A stretch of DNA of 64,000 nucleotides from Mycobacterium sp. ACS1612 (GTDB lineage Bacteria > Actinomycetota > Actinomycetes > Mycobacteriales > Mycobacteriaceae): positions 62,001 through 126,000 of the forward strand of contig NZ_LZHZ01000076.1 of assembly GCF_001667505.1 (NCBI RefSeq). The letters run 5' to 3'. A model generated the notes under the pieces. The model saw nothing but the letters and a program-made list of their open reading frames with translations, made no database searches and was not told where the DNA came from. This document shows positions 33,824 through 41,421 of the stretch, in pieces. Positions within the stretch are counted from its first letter, which is position 1, and each line of letters starts with the position of its first letter. Position numbers and translations under genes: made by a program.

Positions 33824-34996
33824 TTAGCTCAGCAGGGTGCGCACCACGGCGTCGGCCAGCAACCGGCCCCGGTCGGTGAGCACCAGCCGATCCCCCCGCA
33901 ACCCGACCAGACCGTCGGATACCGCGGTGTCGGCGCGCGCCCGTTCGTCGTCGTCCAACACCGCCGTCGGCAGCCCGTCGCGCAGCCGCAGCCGCAGCAT
34001 CACGTCCTCGATGTGCTGTGTGCCCGCGTCCAGCTGTTCGAAATCGGCCACCGGCAGCAGGCCGTCGGTCAAGGCTTGGGCATATGCGTTCGGGTGCTTG
34101 ACATTCCACCAACGGGTGGCGTCGACATAGCCGTGTGCGCCAGGGCCCGCGCCCCACCACTCGCCGCCGTTCCAGTAGCCGATGTTGTGCCTGCACTCCC
34201 CGCCGGGTCTGCTCCAGTTGGATACCTCGTACCAGTCGAAGCCCGCGGCGGACAGCCGCGCGTCGAGCTGTTCGTAGCGCTGCGCCAGCACGTCGTTGTC
34301 GGGGGCCGCGATTTCGCCGCGACGCACACGACGGGCCAGCGCGGTGCCGTCCTCGACCACCAGCGCGTAGCCGGACACATGGTCGACGCCCGCGTCGATC
34401 GCCGCGTCGACCGAGCGGTGCAGATCGTCGTCGGTCTCCCCCGGTGTGCCGTAGATGAGGTCGAGGTTGACGTGGTCGAAGCCTGCGGCGCGGGCTTCAC
34501 GGGCCGCGTCGAGCGCCCGACCCGGTGAGTGCACCCGGTCGAGTACCTCGAGCACGTGCGGACTCACCGACTGCATGCCGAGCGACAACCGGGTGAACCC
34601 GGCCGTCCGGAGTCGCGCGAAGAAGGCTGGCGAGGTGGACTCCGGGTTGGCCTCCGTCGTCACCTCCGCATCGGGGGCCAGCCCGAAGTGCGCGCGGATC
34701 GCGTCCAGCACCGCCGCCAGCCCGTCGCCGCCCAACATCGAAGGTGTGCCGCCGCCGACGAACACGGTGTCGACCTGCGGCGAGCCCAGCCGCGACGCCG
34801 CCAGGCCCAGCTCGACGCGCAGCGCGTCGAGCCATCGCTGCGGGTTGGCGCCGCCCACTTCGGTGGGCGTGTAGGTGTTGAAGTCGCAGTAGCCGCACCG
34901 CGTCGCGCAGAACGGTACATGGATATAGATGCCGAACGGCCGGCCCGGCGTCGACGCCAGGTCAGGTAGCGCGACAGGCGTCGTTCGGACCGTCAT
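33824..34996 (-). CDS. hemW: Radical SAM heme chaperone HemW (HemN-like)
   Basis: A 390-residue radical SAM protein. The [4Fe-4S]/SAM motif CATRCGYCDF (CxxxCxxC) lies near residues 29-37, preceded by FGIYIHVPFC. GGGTPSML, TTEANPEST, RLSLGMQSV and HVNLDLIYGTPGET follow, as in HemW. HemW delivers heme to target proteins; older annotations call it oxygen-independent coproporphyrinogen III oxidase, which its length and C-terminus do not support. Start ATG 34996 (MTVRTTPVALPD) was preferred over a start ten codons upstream. The position between mbtI and sirA matches the hemN (Rv2388c) position in M. tuberculosis. Confidence 0.92.
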   Translation of the reverse strand: MTVRTTPVALPDLASTPGRPFGIYIHVPFCATRCGYCDFNTYTPTEVGGANPQRWLDALRVELGLAASRLGSPQVDTVFVGGGTPSMLGGDGLAAVLDAIRAHFGLAPDAEVTTEANPESTSPAFFARLRTAGFTRLSLGMQSVSPHVLEVLDRVHSPGRALDAAREARAAGFDHVNLDLIYGTPGETDDDLHRSVDAAIDAGVDHVSGYALVVEDGTALARRVRRGEIAAPDNDVLAQRYEQLDARLSAAGFDWYEVSNWSRPGGECRHNIGYWNGGEWWGAGPGAHGYVDATRWWNVKHPNAYAQALTDGLLPVADFEQLDAGTQHIEDVMLRLRLRDGLPTAVLDDDERARADTAVSDGLVGLRGDRLVLTDRGRLLADAVVRTLLS

Positions 34997-35037
34997 ACAG
35001 CCAGTCTCCCAGAGCCGCTCCGCCACCCCTCAGGCGC

Positions 35038-35094
35038 CGAACGTTCCGTACCGCTCGAAAAATCACCGAAATTTCGAGCGGTAAGGAACGTTCG
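35038..35094. repeat. Long imperfect inverted repeat between hemW and sirA
   Basis: Two 23-base arms (35038-35060 and 35072-35094) are reverse complements with one mismatch, around an 11-base A-rich loop. The arms contain GAACGTTCC and CCGCTCGAAA. The repeat lies 42 bases upstream of the hemW start and about 115 bases before the sirA leader ORF, in the divergent intergenic region. It could be a regulator site, a structured RNA or a small mobile repeat. Confidence 0.8.
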
Positions 35095-35195
35095 CGGGGA
35101 CAAGGAGGACAAGGACGAGAGACGGGACGTGGGCCGACTTTTGCTCACCGTGAGCACAAAATTCCCCCGGTTAGGGCATATGTCGGTGTCCGTGG

Positions 35196-35201
35196 CAGAA
35201 T
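35196..35201 (+). promoter_or_regulatory. -10 element for the leaderless sirA leader transcript
   Basis: CAGAAT lies exactly 7 bases before the GTG of the leader ORF. This is the spacing expected if transcription starts at the G of the start codon. The same 7-base spacing precedes the second polycysteine ORF at 43537. Confidence 0.55.
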
Positions 35202-35208
35202 TGGCAAC

Positions 35209-35301
35209 GTGACTGTCGCCTGCTTCCCCCAGCGCGTATCGCTGGTTGCGCGGCGGCATGTCGACTTCAAGCGCGTTTGTACGTGTTGTTGTCTGCCTTG
35301 A
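35209..35301 (+). CDS. Leaderless polycysteine leader peptide upstream of sirA
   Basis: A 30-residue ORF with GTG start (MTVACFPQRV...) ending in VCTCCCLP and a stop: four Cys codons within the last seven residues, three of them consecutive TGT. There is no Shine-Dalgarno, and a -10-like element sits at leaderless spacing. It matches the cysteine-responsive attenuator mini-ORFs described upstream of sulfur genes in mycobacteria. When charged Cys-tRNA is scarce, ribosomes should stall in the TGT run and alter folding of the following leader. That follows the known mechanism and is inferred here. It ends 106 bases before sirA. Confidence 0.88.
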   Translation: MTVACFPQRVSLVARRHVDFKRVCTCCCLP

Positions 35302-35337
35302 CGCGCTGACCTGCCCACCTGTTCTTTCAGCTGGCCG

Positions 35338-35398
35338 CCGGATCTGCGCCGCCGGACAGCCGCCGGTGAATCGCGCGATCCGGCTCCAATAAGGAGCC
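35338..35398 (+). promoter_or_regulatory. sirA: Attenuator-like RNA sequestering the sirA ribosome-binding site
   Basis: GGCTCC (35382-35387) and GGAGCC (35393-35398) form a perfect stem around AATAA, burying the GGAG that serves sirA. An alternative helix pairs CCGGATC (35338-35344) with GATCCGG (35377-35383). It overlaps the first arm by two bases, so the two helices compete. With the upstream polycysteine ORF this makes a complete attenuation switch. Structures were judged by eye; folding energies were not computed. Confidence 0.7.
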
Positions 35399-35407
35399 AC
35401 ACCAAAT

Positions 35408-37078
35408 ATGACCACCGCAAAGCCCGTCAAGCGCCCGCGTGGCGAGGGCCAATGGAAGCTCGGCTATCGGGAGCCGCTCAACCCGAACGAGCAGTTCAAG
35501 AAGGATGACGACGCGCTGAACGTGCGCAGCCGCATCGTCGACATCTACTCCAAGCAGGGCTTCGACAGCATCGACAAGCAGGACCTACGCGGCCGGATGC
35601 GCTGGATGGGCCTTTACACCCAGCGAGAGCAGGGCTACGACGGCACCTGGACCGGCGACGAGAACGCCGATCTGCTCGAGGCCAAGCACTTCATGATGCG
35701 GGTGCGCTGCGACGGCGGCGCGCTGTCAGCGGCCGCGCTGCGCACCATCGGCGAGATCTCCACTGAGTTCGGCCGCGACACCGCCGACATCAGCGATCGC
35801 GAGAACGTGCAGTATCACTGGATCCGGATCGAGGACGTGCCGCAGATCTGGGACCGGCTGGCCGCGGTGGGCCTGCAGACCACCGAGGCGTGCGGCGACT
35901 GCCCCCGCGTCGTGCTGGGCGGGCCGCTGTCAGGTGAATCGCTGGACGAGGTGCTCGACCCGTCGTGGGCGGTCGACGAGATCGTCCGTCGCTACGTCGG
36001 CAACCCGTCGTTCTCGAACCTGCCGCGGAAGTACAAGACGGCGATCTCCGGATTGCAGGATGTGGCGCACGAGGTCAACGACATCGCGTTCATCGGCGTC
36101 AACCATCCCGAGCACGGCCCCGGCCTGGACATCTGGGTCGGTGGCGGGCTGTCGACCAACCCGATGCTGGCCCAGCGCCTCGGCGCGTGGGTTCCGCTGG
36201 AAGAGGTGCCCGACGTCTGGGAGGCGGTCACCTCGGTGTTCCGCGACTACGGCTACCGGCGGCTGCGCAGCAAGGCCCGGTTGAAGTTCCTGATCAAGGA
36301 CTGGGGGGTGGAAAAATTCCGCCAGGTCGTCGAGGACGAATACCTGGGCCGCAAGCTGATCGACGGGCCCGCGCCGGAGCCGGTCAAGCACCCGATCGAC
36401 CACGTCGGTGTGCAGAAGCTGAAGAACGGTAAGAACGCAGTCGGCGTCGCGCCGATCGCGGGTCGGGTGTCGGGCACGATCCTGCAGAAGGTCGCCGACC
36501 TGGTCGAGGCGGCAGGATCGGATCGGGTGCGGCTGACGCCGTACCAGAAGCTGGTCATCCTGGATGTGCCCGACGACAAACTCGACGCGCTGGTGGCCGG
36601 CCTTGACGCGCTGGGTCTGCCGTCGAATCCGTCGGGGTGGCGCAAGAACCTGATGGCCTGCACCGGCATCGAGTACTGCAAGCTGTCGTTCGCCGAGACC
36701 CGCGGTCGGGCGCAGGTGCTGGTGCCGGAGTTGGAGAAGCGGCTCGAGGACATCAACGCCCAACTCGACGTGCCGATCACGGTCAACATCAACGGCTGCC
36801 CCAACTCGTGCGCCCGCATCCAGGTCGCCGACATCGGGTTCAAGGGACAGATGGTCGACGACGGCAACGGCAACTCGGTCGAGGGCTTCCAGGTGCACCT
36901 GGGCGGCAGCCTGGGCCTGGACAGCGGGTTCGGCCGCAAGCTGCGCCAGCACAAGGTGCTGTCCAGCGAGCTGGGCGACTACATCGACAGGGTGGTCCGC
37001 AATTTCGTGAAACAACGCGAGCAGGGCGAGCGTTTCGCGACGTGGGCGGTACGAGCAGACGAGGCGGATTTAAGGTGA
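35408..37078 (+). CDS. sirA: Ferredoxin-dependent sulfite reductase SirA (NirA)
   Basis: Siroheme/[4Fe-4S] enzyme of 556 residues that reduces sulfite to sulfide with ferredoxin for cysteine synthesis. The cluster/siroheme ligands are present: Cys418 and Cys424 in ACTGIEYCK and Cys464 and Cys468 in NGCPNSCAR. Tyr70 and Cys162 correspond to the covalently linked Tyr-Cys pair reported near the active site of M. tuberculosis SirA. The presence of these residues fits sulfite rather than nitrite reductase. ATG 35408 is served by the GGAG held in the upstream hairpin. It heads the sirA-cysH-sirB operon; its stop shares GTGA with cysH. Confidence 0.96.
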   Translation: MTTAKPVKRPRGEGQWKLGYREPLNPNEQFKKDDDALNVRSRIVDIYSKQGFDSIDKQDLRGRMRWMGLYTQREQGYDGTWTGDENADLLEAKHFMMRVRCDGGALSAAALRTIGEISTEFGRDTADISDRENVQYHWIRIEDVPQIWDRLAAVGLQTTEACGDCPRVVLGGPLSGESLDEVLDPSWAVDEIVRRYVGNPSFSNLPRKYKTAISGLQDVAHEVNDIAFIGVNHPEHGPGLDIWVGGGLSTNPMLAQRLGAWVPLEEVPDVWEAVTSVFRDYGYRRLRSKARLKFLIKDWGVEKFRQVVEDEYLGRKLIDGPAPEPVKHPIDHVGVQKLKNGKNAVGVAPIAGRVSGTILQKVADLVEAAGSDRVRLTPYQKLVILDVPDDKLDALVAGLDALGLPSNPSGWRKNLMACTGIEYCKLSFAETRGRAQVLVPELEKRLEDINAQLDVPITVNINGCPNSCARIQVADIGFKGQMVDDGNGNSVEGFQVHLGGSLGLDSGFGRKLRQHKVLSSELGDYIDRVVRNFVKQREQGERFATWAVRADEADLR

Positions 37079-37779
37079 CCGATTTGCATACCGAGACAGA
37101 CCTGCAAGCACTGGCCGAGCGCGGCGCCGCGGAGTTGGACGGCGCCAACGCGCTGGATCTGCTGCGCTGGACCGACGAGAACTTCGGCGGTGACTACGTG
37201 GTGGCCTCCAACATGCAGGACGCGGTGCTGGTCGACCTGGCCGCCAAGGTGCGCCCCGGCGTGGACGTGTTGTTCCTGGACACCGGATACCACTTCGTCG
37301 AGACCATCGGCACGCGCGACGCTGTCGAGGCGGTGTACGACATCAACATCGTCAACGTCACGCCGGAGAACAGTGTCGAGAAGCAGGACGAACTGTTCGG
37401 CAAGAACTTGTTCGCCCGCGAACCCAACGAATGCTGCCGGATGCGCAAGGTCGAGCCGCTGTCGGCGGCGCTGCGCGGATACTCCGCATGGGTGACCGGC
37501 ATTCGCCGTGTCGAGGCGCCGACGCGCGCCAACGCGCCTTTGATCAGTTGGGACAAGGCTTTTGGGCTGGTGAAGATCAACCCGATCGCGGCGTGGACCG
37601 ACGAGGAGATGCAGGCCTACATCGACGCCAACGACGTGTTGGTCAATCCGCTTGTCTTCGAGGGTTATCCGTCGATCGGCTGCGCTCCGTGCACCGCGAA
37701 GCCCGCCGAGGGCGCCGATCCGCGCAGCGGCCGGTGGGCGGGTACGTCGAAAACGGAATGCGGTCTGCACGCATCATGA
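37075..37779 (+). CDS. cysH: Adenylylsulfate (APS) reductase CysH
   Basis: Assimilatory APS reductase of 234 residues that reduces APS to sulfite and AMP. The iron-sulfur type signature is complete: Cys120-Cys121 (ECCRMRK) and Cys203-x-x-Cys206 (GCAPC) bind a [4Fe-4S] cluster. The catalytic cysteine is Cys229 near the C-terminus (ECGLH). LFLDTGYHFVET and TGIRRVEAPTRA bind substrate. GTG 37075 shares GTGA with sirA, and its stop shares ATGA with sirB, so translation is coupled. Its cluster motif indicates APS rather than PAPS as substrate, fitting the CysD/CysNC genes later in this window. Confidence 0.96.
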   Translation: MTDLHTETDLQALAERGAAELDGANALDLLRWTDENFGGDYVVASNMQDAVLVDLAAKVRPGVDVLFLDTGYHFVETIGTRDAVEAVYDINIVNVTPENSVEKQDELFGKNLFAREPNECCRMRKVEPLSAALRGYSAWVTGIRRVEAPTRANAPLISWDKAFGLVKINPIAAWTDEEMQAYIDANDVLVNPLVFEGYPSIGCAPCTAKPAEGADPRSGRWAGTSKTECGLHAS

Positions 37780-38480
37780 GCACTCTGGTCCTCACCGCGC
37801 ACGGCTCCGCTGACCCCCGATCGGCGGACTCGGCGCACGAGGTCGCCAACACGATCCGCAGGATGCGACGCGATATCGACGTGCGAGTGGCGTTCTGCGA
37901 GCAGAACTTTCCCAATCTGCGGGACGTGCTGGCAGCGACCGGGGGCAACGCGGTCGTCGTACCGTTGCTGTTGGCCGACGCGTATCACGCGCGGGTGGAC
38001 ATCCCTGCGCTCATCGCGGAGTCGGGCACGAATGCGGTACAGGCGGACGTGCTCGGCGAGGATGACCGCCTGGTCGCGGTGCTTCGGCAGCGCCTGACGC
38101 ATGCGGGGGTGTCGCAACTCGATTCCAACGTCGGCGTCCTGGTCACCGCGGTGGGTTCGTCACGCCCGCAAGCCAATGCGCGCACCGCGCTGGTTGCCGA
38201 GTATCTGGCGCAGCACACCTGCTGGATCACGACGACCGCCTTCGCGACGGGTCCGCAGCCCACTCTCGCGGAGGCCGCCGACACGCTGCGCAGCCGCGGT
38301 GCCACCCGACTGGTCATCGCGCCGTGGTTCCTCGCCCACGGGCGGATCACCGACCGGGTAGCCGAATACGCACGCGCGCACGGCATCCCGGTGGCCGCTC
38401 CCCTCGGCCCGCACCGCCTGGTGGCCGACACGGTGCTGGACCGGTTCGATCAGGCTCTCGAGGACCGCGCAGCGGCCTGA
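37776..38480 (+). CDS. sirB: Sirohydrochlorin ferrochelatase (SirB/CbiX-like, Che1)
   Basis: A 234-residue class II chelatase expected to insert iron into sirohydrochlorin, the last step of siroheme synthesis, so it makes the cofactor SirA needs. The metal-binding histidine lies in VLTAHGSADPRS near residue 9, and a second repeat-like half contains LVTAVGSSRPQAN and LVIAPWFLAHGRITDRV. The tandem half-domain layout is typical of SirB/CbiX. ATG 37776 overlaps the cysH stop. The corresponding M. tuberculosis gene is annotated che1 (Rv2393). A cobalt chelatase role cannot be excluded from sequence. Confidence 0.92.
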   Translation: MSTLVLTAHGSADPRSADSAHEVANTIRRMRRDIDVRVAFCEQNFPNLRDVLAATGGNAVVVPLLLADAYHARVDIPALIAESGTNAVQADVLGEDDRLVAVLRQRLTHAGVSQLDSNVGVLVTAVGSSRPQANARTALVAEYLAQHTCWITTTAFATGPQPTLAEAADTLRSRGATRLVIAPWFLAHGRITDRVAEYARAHGIPVAAPLGPHRLVADTVLDRFDQALEDRAAA

Positions 38481-38484
38481 GCCG

Positions 38485-39480
38485 GTGATCGCCAGGCTGC
38501 TGCGCGCGGTGGTCATCGTCGCGGTGATCGCCACGGGATGCGCGACCCATTCCTCTTCGCCGCTCCCTTTGCGCGCCGCAGGCGACATCGCGCTCCCGGG
38601 AGACAACTCACGGTTTGATTACGCGAGCCTCGATACTGAGCGTGGTCTTCTGTTCGTTGCTCATCTGGGCGCCAGCGAGGTCATCGAGATCGACGTGCGC
38701 GCGAACCGGGTGGTCCGAACGGTGCCGAACATCTCGCACGTGCACGGCGTGTTGGTCGTCAACGCCTTGGGTCGGGTCTTTGCAACGGCGACGGGCATGA
38801 ATCAGGTGGTTGCCGTCGACGAGAACACAGGCGCGGAGTTCCGGCGCGCGCCGACGGGTGAGTATCCCGACGGGTTGGCATACGACCTGCGCCGCAACGC
38901 GATCTGGACCACCAACGAGACGGCTGGTACGGAAACTGTCGTCGACGCAGCGACACTGCAACCACGCGGCACGGTTGACCTCGGCGCCGAGGTGGGCAAC
39001 GTGGGCTACGACCCGGCGATCGATCGGATGCTGATCGCCGTGCAGGGTCGCAACGAGTTGGCCGTCGTCGACCCCGGCGCAAAGGCCGTCGAAAGACGAG
39101 TCGCGCTACCGGGCTGCGACCATCCGCACGGTGTGAGCGTCGACTCATCTGACAGGTTGGCATTCGTGGCATGCGATCACAACGCCACGCTGGTCACCGT
39201 CGACGAAAACGACTGGCATGTGATGGGCGCCAACCCCGTCGGCGAGGACCCCGATGTTCTCGCCTACGACGCTGCCGCCCATCGGTTGTACGTTGCAGCA
39301 GAGAGCGGCACCGTCACCGTGCTCGAACTTCGTGATCGTGCGCTCACCCTGCTGGGTTCTGGTCATCTGGCAGACGGGGCGCACGTGGTGGCGGTCGATC
39401 CGACCACGCACCGCAGTTTCTACCCGGTTCCGAACGGACCGGACGGGCATCCGGTGCTGCTGGTCCGGACAGCCACATAA
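38485..39480 (+). CDS. Beta-propeller (YncE-like) lipoprotein
   Basis: A 331-residue exported protein with a lipoprotein signal: MIARLLRAVVIVAVIATGC, lipobox ATGC near residues 16-19. The mature part consists of repeated blade-like segments (YASLDTERGLLFVAHLGASEVIEID, VLVVNALGRVFATATGMNQVVAVD, VGYDPAIDRMLIAVQGRNELAVVD) typical of YVTN/YncE-type seven-bladed propellers. The function is unknown; such proteins often bind metal or partner proteins in the cell envelope. GTG 38485 is 4 bases after sirB, so it is probably in the sirA operon. Confidence 0.82.
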   Translation: MIARLLRAVVIVAVIATGCATHSSSPLPLRAAGDIALPGDNSRFDYASLDTERGLLFVAHLGASEVIEIDVRANRVVRTVPNISHVHGVLVVNALGRVFATATGMNQVVAVDENTGAEFRRAPTGEYPDGLAYDLRRNAIWTTNETAGTETVVDAATLQPRGTVDLGAEVGNVGYDPAIDRMLIAVQGRNELAVVDPGAKAVERRVALPGCDHPHGVSVDSSDRLAFVACDHNATLVTVDENDWHVMGANPVGEDPDVLAYDAAAHRLYVAAESGTVTVLELRDRALTLLGSGHLADGAHVVAVDPTTHRSFYPVPNGPDGHPVLLVRTAT

Positions 39481-39524
39481 CTGCGCGAGCAGCCCCAGCT
39501 TGCGCCTGGGCCCAGCTCACGCAG
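39481..39524. terminator. Probable bidirectional terminator
   Basis: A nested hairpin: outer arms CTGCGCGAGC and GCTCACGCAG (one mismatch) and an inner stem CCCAG / CTGGG. It fills the gap between the stop codons of the convergent lipoprotein gene and cysA and is well placed to end both transcripts. No U tract is seen. Confidence 0.6.
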
Positions 39525-39530
39525 AGAAAT

Positions 39531-40589
39531 CTAGGCCTTCGTCAGCGCCTCGTCCTCGTCGGCGTTGTCCGACCGTGGAATCTCCGTGCCGCCGGGCAAC
39601 GGAGGGATCCGGGTGGCGCGCACGTACACCGTGTCGCCTTCCTTCAAGCCGAGCGCCTCGGCGTCGCCGCGGGTGATCTGCGCGGTGAACGGCGTGTGAT
39701 CGGCCGCGCTGGTCAACTCGACGCGAACCTCGAAGCCCAGCATGACAATTCGGTCGATGGTGGCCCGCAACACCCCGGTGGCCTGTACCGAGTCGTCTCC
39801 GCCCGCGATCGCCATCTCCGGGTTGCGCCCGACGCGGATGTCGTGCGGCCGGACCAGCGAGCCGTTCAGCGACGACACCGCGCCGAGGAACGACATCACG
39901 AACGCGTTGGCGGGCGCGTCGTACACCTCCGTCGGCGAACCGACCTGCTCGATGCGCCCCTTGTTGAGCACCGCGATCCGGTCGGCGACATCGAGCGCCT
40001 CCGACTGATCATGGGTGACCAACACGGTGGTGACGTGGACTTCGTCGTGCAGTCGTCGCAACCACGCGCGCAGGTCTTCTCGGACCTTGGCATCCAGCGC
40101 ACCGAACGGCTCGTCGAGGAGCAACACTTCAGGATCGACCGCGAGCGCCCGCGCCAACGCCATGCGCTGGCGCTGCCCACCCGAGAGCTGATTGGGATAG
40201 CGGGTCTGAAAACCGGCCAGCCCCACCACTTCCAGCAGGTTGTCGACCTTCTCCTTGATCTCGGCCTTCGGCCGCTTGCGGATCTTCAACCCGAATGCGA
40301 CGTTATCGCGGACAGTCAGATGCTTGAACGCGGCATAGTGCTGGAACACGAAGCCGATACCGCGCCGCTGCGGCGGGATACGCGTGACGTCGCGGCCGTT
40401 GATGGTGATGGTGCCGGTGTCGGGTAGGTCGAGCCCCGCGATGGCGCGCAGCAGGGTGGACTTGCCGGAGCCGCTGGGTCCCAACAGCGCGGTAAGCGAC
40501 CCGGACGGCACCTTGAAGTCGACGTTGTCCAGCGCCGCGAAGTCGCCGTAGTGCTTGTTGGCACCCCGCACGACGATAGCGTCTGTCAT
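39531..40589 (-). CDS. cysA: Sulfate/thiosulfate ABC importer ATPase CysA
   Basis: ATP-binding subunit of 352 residues. Walker A is GPSGSGKST (37-45), followed by the Q-loop VFQHYAAF, signature LSGGQRQRMALARAL, Walker B VLLLDEPFGALD and the H-loop VLVTHDQSEALDVAD. The C-terminal part (SSLNGSLVRPHDIRV...) is the TOBE-like regulatory domain of CysA/PotA-type importers. It energises CysT/CysW. ATG 40589 lies 13 bases after cysW. It is the last gene of the subI-cysT-cysW-cysA operon. Confidence 0.95.
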   Translation of the reverse strand: MTDAIVVRGANKHYGDFAALDNVDFKVPSGSLTALLGPSGSGKSTLLRAIAGLDLPDTGTITINGRDVTRIPPQRRGIGFVFQHYAAFKHLTVRDNVAFGLKIRKRPKAEIKEKVDNLLEVVGLAGFQTRYPNQLSGGQRQRMALARALAVDPEVLLLDEPFGALDAKVREDLRAWLRRLHDEVHVTTVLVTHDQSEALDVADRIAVLNKGRIEQVGSPTEVYDAPANAFVMSFLGAVSSLNGSLVRPHDIRVGRNPEMAIAGGDDSVQATGVLRATIDRIVMLGFEVRVELTSAADHTPFTAQITRGDAEALGLKEGDTVYVRATRIPPLPGGTEIPRSDNADEDEALTKA

Positions 40590-40602
40590 TTGTCCGTTCT
40601 CC

Positions 40603-41421
40603 TTATGCCTGCTTGCTCGCGCGCGAACGCCTGGCGTCAAGAATGATCTGAACGATCAGGACGATCACCGCGACCGTCATCAGCAGTGTGGACACGGCGT
40701 ATGCGCCGTACTCGTTGCCGCGGTTGTACCGGTCCGCCACCAACAGAGTGAGGGTCTGCGAAGTCCCCGGCAGGTTGGACGACACCATGATCACGCCACC
40801 GAACTCACCAAGGGTGCGGGCGATCGTCAGCACCACGCCGTACGTGAGCCCCCACCGGATCGAAGGAAGGGTGACCTTCCAAAACGTCTGCCACCACTGC
40901 GATCCCAGCGTTGCGGCGGCTTCTTCCTGATCCGTGCCGATCTCGTGCAGCACCGGTTCGACCTCCCGGATCACGAATGGCACCGTGACGAAGATGCTCG
41001 CCAGCACGATGCCCGGGAAACCGAAGATGATCTTGAGGCCGAGGTTGTTCTCGACGAACCCGAACAAGCCCGCCGAACCCCACAGCAGGATCAGTGCGAC
41101 ACCGACCACGACGGGTGACACCGCAAACGGCAGGTCGATCACCGCCTGCAGTGCGCTCTTGCCGCGAAATCTGTTGCGCGCCAACACTAACGCTGTCGGT
41201 ACCCCGAACAAGACGTTGAGCGGTACCACGATGGCCACCACGAGCAGTGAGAGCTGCAACGCCGACAGTGCCGCCGGGGTGGTGATCGAGGCGAAGAAGG
41301 TTCCGATACCGGGCTGGAACGTGCGCCACAGGATCAGGCCGACGGGCACGATCACCAGAATCCCGATGTAGGCCAAAGCAACATAGCGGAGCAGATGCCG
41401 GACGGCGGGCGACAGAGTCAT
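40603..41421 (-). CDS. cysW: Sulfate ABC transporter permease CysW
   Basis: A 272-residue membrane protein with about six helices, starting MTLSPAVRHLLRYVALAYIG. The cytoplasmic EAA loop that docks CysA reads EEAAATLGSQWWQTFWKVTLPSI. It pairs with CysT to form the membrane channel for sulfate or thiosulfate. ATG 41421 shares ATGA with the cysT stop. Order and similarity to CysT support CysW, although the two permeases are paralogues and could be confused. Confidence 0.94.
   Translation of the reverse strand: MTLSPAVRHLLRYVALAYIGILVIVPVGLILWRTFQPGIGTFFASITTPAALSALQLSLLVVAIVVPLNVLFGVPTALVLARNRFRGKSALQAVIDLPFAVSPVVVGVALILLWGSAGLFGFVENNLGLKIIFGFPGIVLASIFVTVPFVIREVEPVLHEIGTDQEEAAATLGSQWWQTFWKVTLPSIRWGLTYGVVLTIARTLGEFGGVIMVSSNLPGTSQTLTLLVADRYNRGNEYGAYAVSTLLMTVAVIVLIVQIILDARRSRASKQA

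Noticed and set aside
33591..33827. Plus-strand ORF of 78 residues between the sigma gene and hemW
   Set aside because: No ribosome-binding site or family; it crosses a hairpin and the hemW stop. The region is better read as sigma promoter plus hemW terminator.
35930..37015. Minus-strand ORF of 361 residues opposite sirA
   Set aside because: Antisense shadow of a sulfite reductase with all cluster-binding cysteines.
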